Source of the DNA: Thermococcus sp.
Lineage (GTDB): Archaea; Methanobacteriota_B; Thermococci; Thermococcales; Thermococcaceae
Assembly (NCBI RefSeq): GCF_027066465.1
Contig: NZ_JAMONU010000194.1
Coordinates: forward strand, 1 to 5,715
DNA length: 5,715 bases
Reading direction: 5' to 3'
Shown: positions 5,568-5,715 of the stretch, piece after piece
Position numbering within the stretch: position 1 is the first letter of the stretch
How the letters are laid out: each line of letters opens with the position of its first letter
Position numbers and translations under genes: made by a program
The notes under the pieces: model-generated
The model's database searches: none
Seen by the model: the letters and a program-made list of their open reading frames with translations, nothing else
Told to the model about the DNA's origin: nothing

Positions 5568-5590
5568 CCAACGCAGTTTAACCACATCTG

Positions 5591-5715
5591 ATGGTGAGAT
5601 TCAAAATTAAAATTAAGTTATCACCTTACGATTTTACTGCGGTGGTTATTGCAGTAGTTTACACGCTCGTTATGATTTATTTAAGCTTCCTTAAATTCAG
5701 GTACTTTGCCTACAA
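5591..5715 (+). CDS. Membrane protein, N-terminal fragment (possibly DUF2079; 3' end outside window)
   Basis: Forty-one codons from ATG 5591 stay open to the right edge; the gene continues beyond. The N-terminus is strongly basic (MVRFKIKIKLS), followed by one hydrophobic segment at about 13-34 (FTAVVIAVVYTLVMIYLSFL) and then KFRYFAY. The basic lead-in suggests that the N-terminus stays in the cytoplasm. The layout, with FRYFAY right after the first helix, reminds me of archaeal DUF2079 multi-pass membrane proteins (COG3463), but 41 residues are too few to be sure. GTG at 5594 is an alternative start. GC content here is about 33% (41 of 125 counted by hand), far below the neighbouring genes, and the rare Leu codon TTA appears twice. 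It is probably leaderless. Confidence 0.7.
   Translation, partial: MVRFKIKIKLSPYDFTAVVIAVVYTLVMIYLSFLKFRYFAY

Overview
The window looks like chromosomal DNA from a hyperthermophilic euryarchaeon of the Thermococcales, most probably Thermococcus. The reasons are archaeal BRE/TATA promoters instead of bacterial -35/-10 boxes, Shine-Dalgarno sites of the GGTGA/GGTGG type close to the starts, proteins rich in Glu and Lys with almost no cysteine, a carbamate kinase closely matching the Pyrococcus form, and an archaeosine synthase (ArcS), an archaeal tRNA-modification enzyme. All recognised genes lie on the + strand. Genes are densely packed and no stretch over 300 bases lacks a gene. I saw no tRNA, rRNA, CRISPR array, insertion sequence or attachment site.

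Left part (1-2495): the 3' end of a FAD-dependent oxidoreductase gene (2-523), then a 138-base regulatory gap, then carbamate kinase (662-1603), then a membrane-anchored Clp-fold serine protease of the SDH/DUF114 family (1650-2495). The last two have their own TATA boxes, so they are neighbours that are probably transcribed separately, although read-through is possible.

Middle (2496-5233): a short gap with a strong TATA box drives a two-gene unit: a 301-residue coiled-coil protein (COG1340-like) whose stop codon nearly touches the start of arcS. ArcS makes the lysine adduct of preQ0 at position 15 of tRNA, the step before archaeosine is formed. The partner radical-SAM subunit (RaSEA) and the tRNA-guanine transglycosylase are not in this window.

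Right part (5234-5715): a small DUF2103-family gene (5264-5560) and the first 41 codons of a membrane protein (5591 to the edge), possibly DUF2079. Both appear to be leaderless, each with a TTTTAAA box 28-30 bases before its ATG and no Shine-Dalgarno site. The last gene is strikingly AT-rich compared with its neighbours.

I found no clear new multi-gene system. The points most worth following are the tight pairing of an uncharacterised coiled-coil protein with ArcS, the heptad-phased repeat inside that protein, a possible 20-codon leaderless ORF at its 5' end, and the uncharacterised DUF2103 protein next to arcS.
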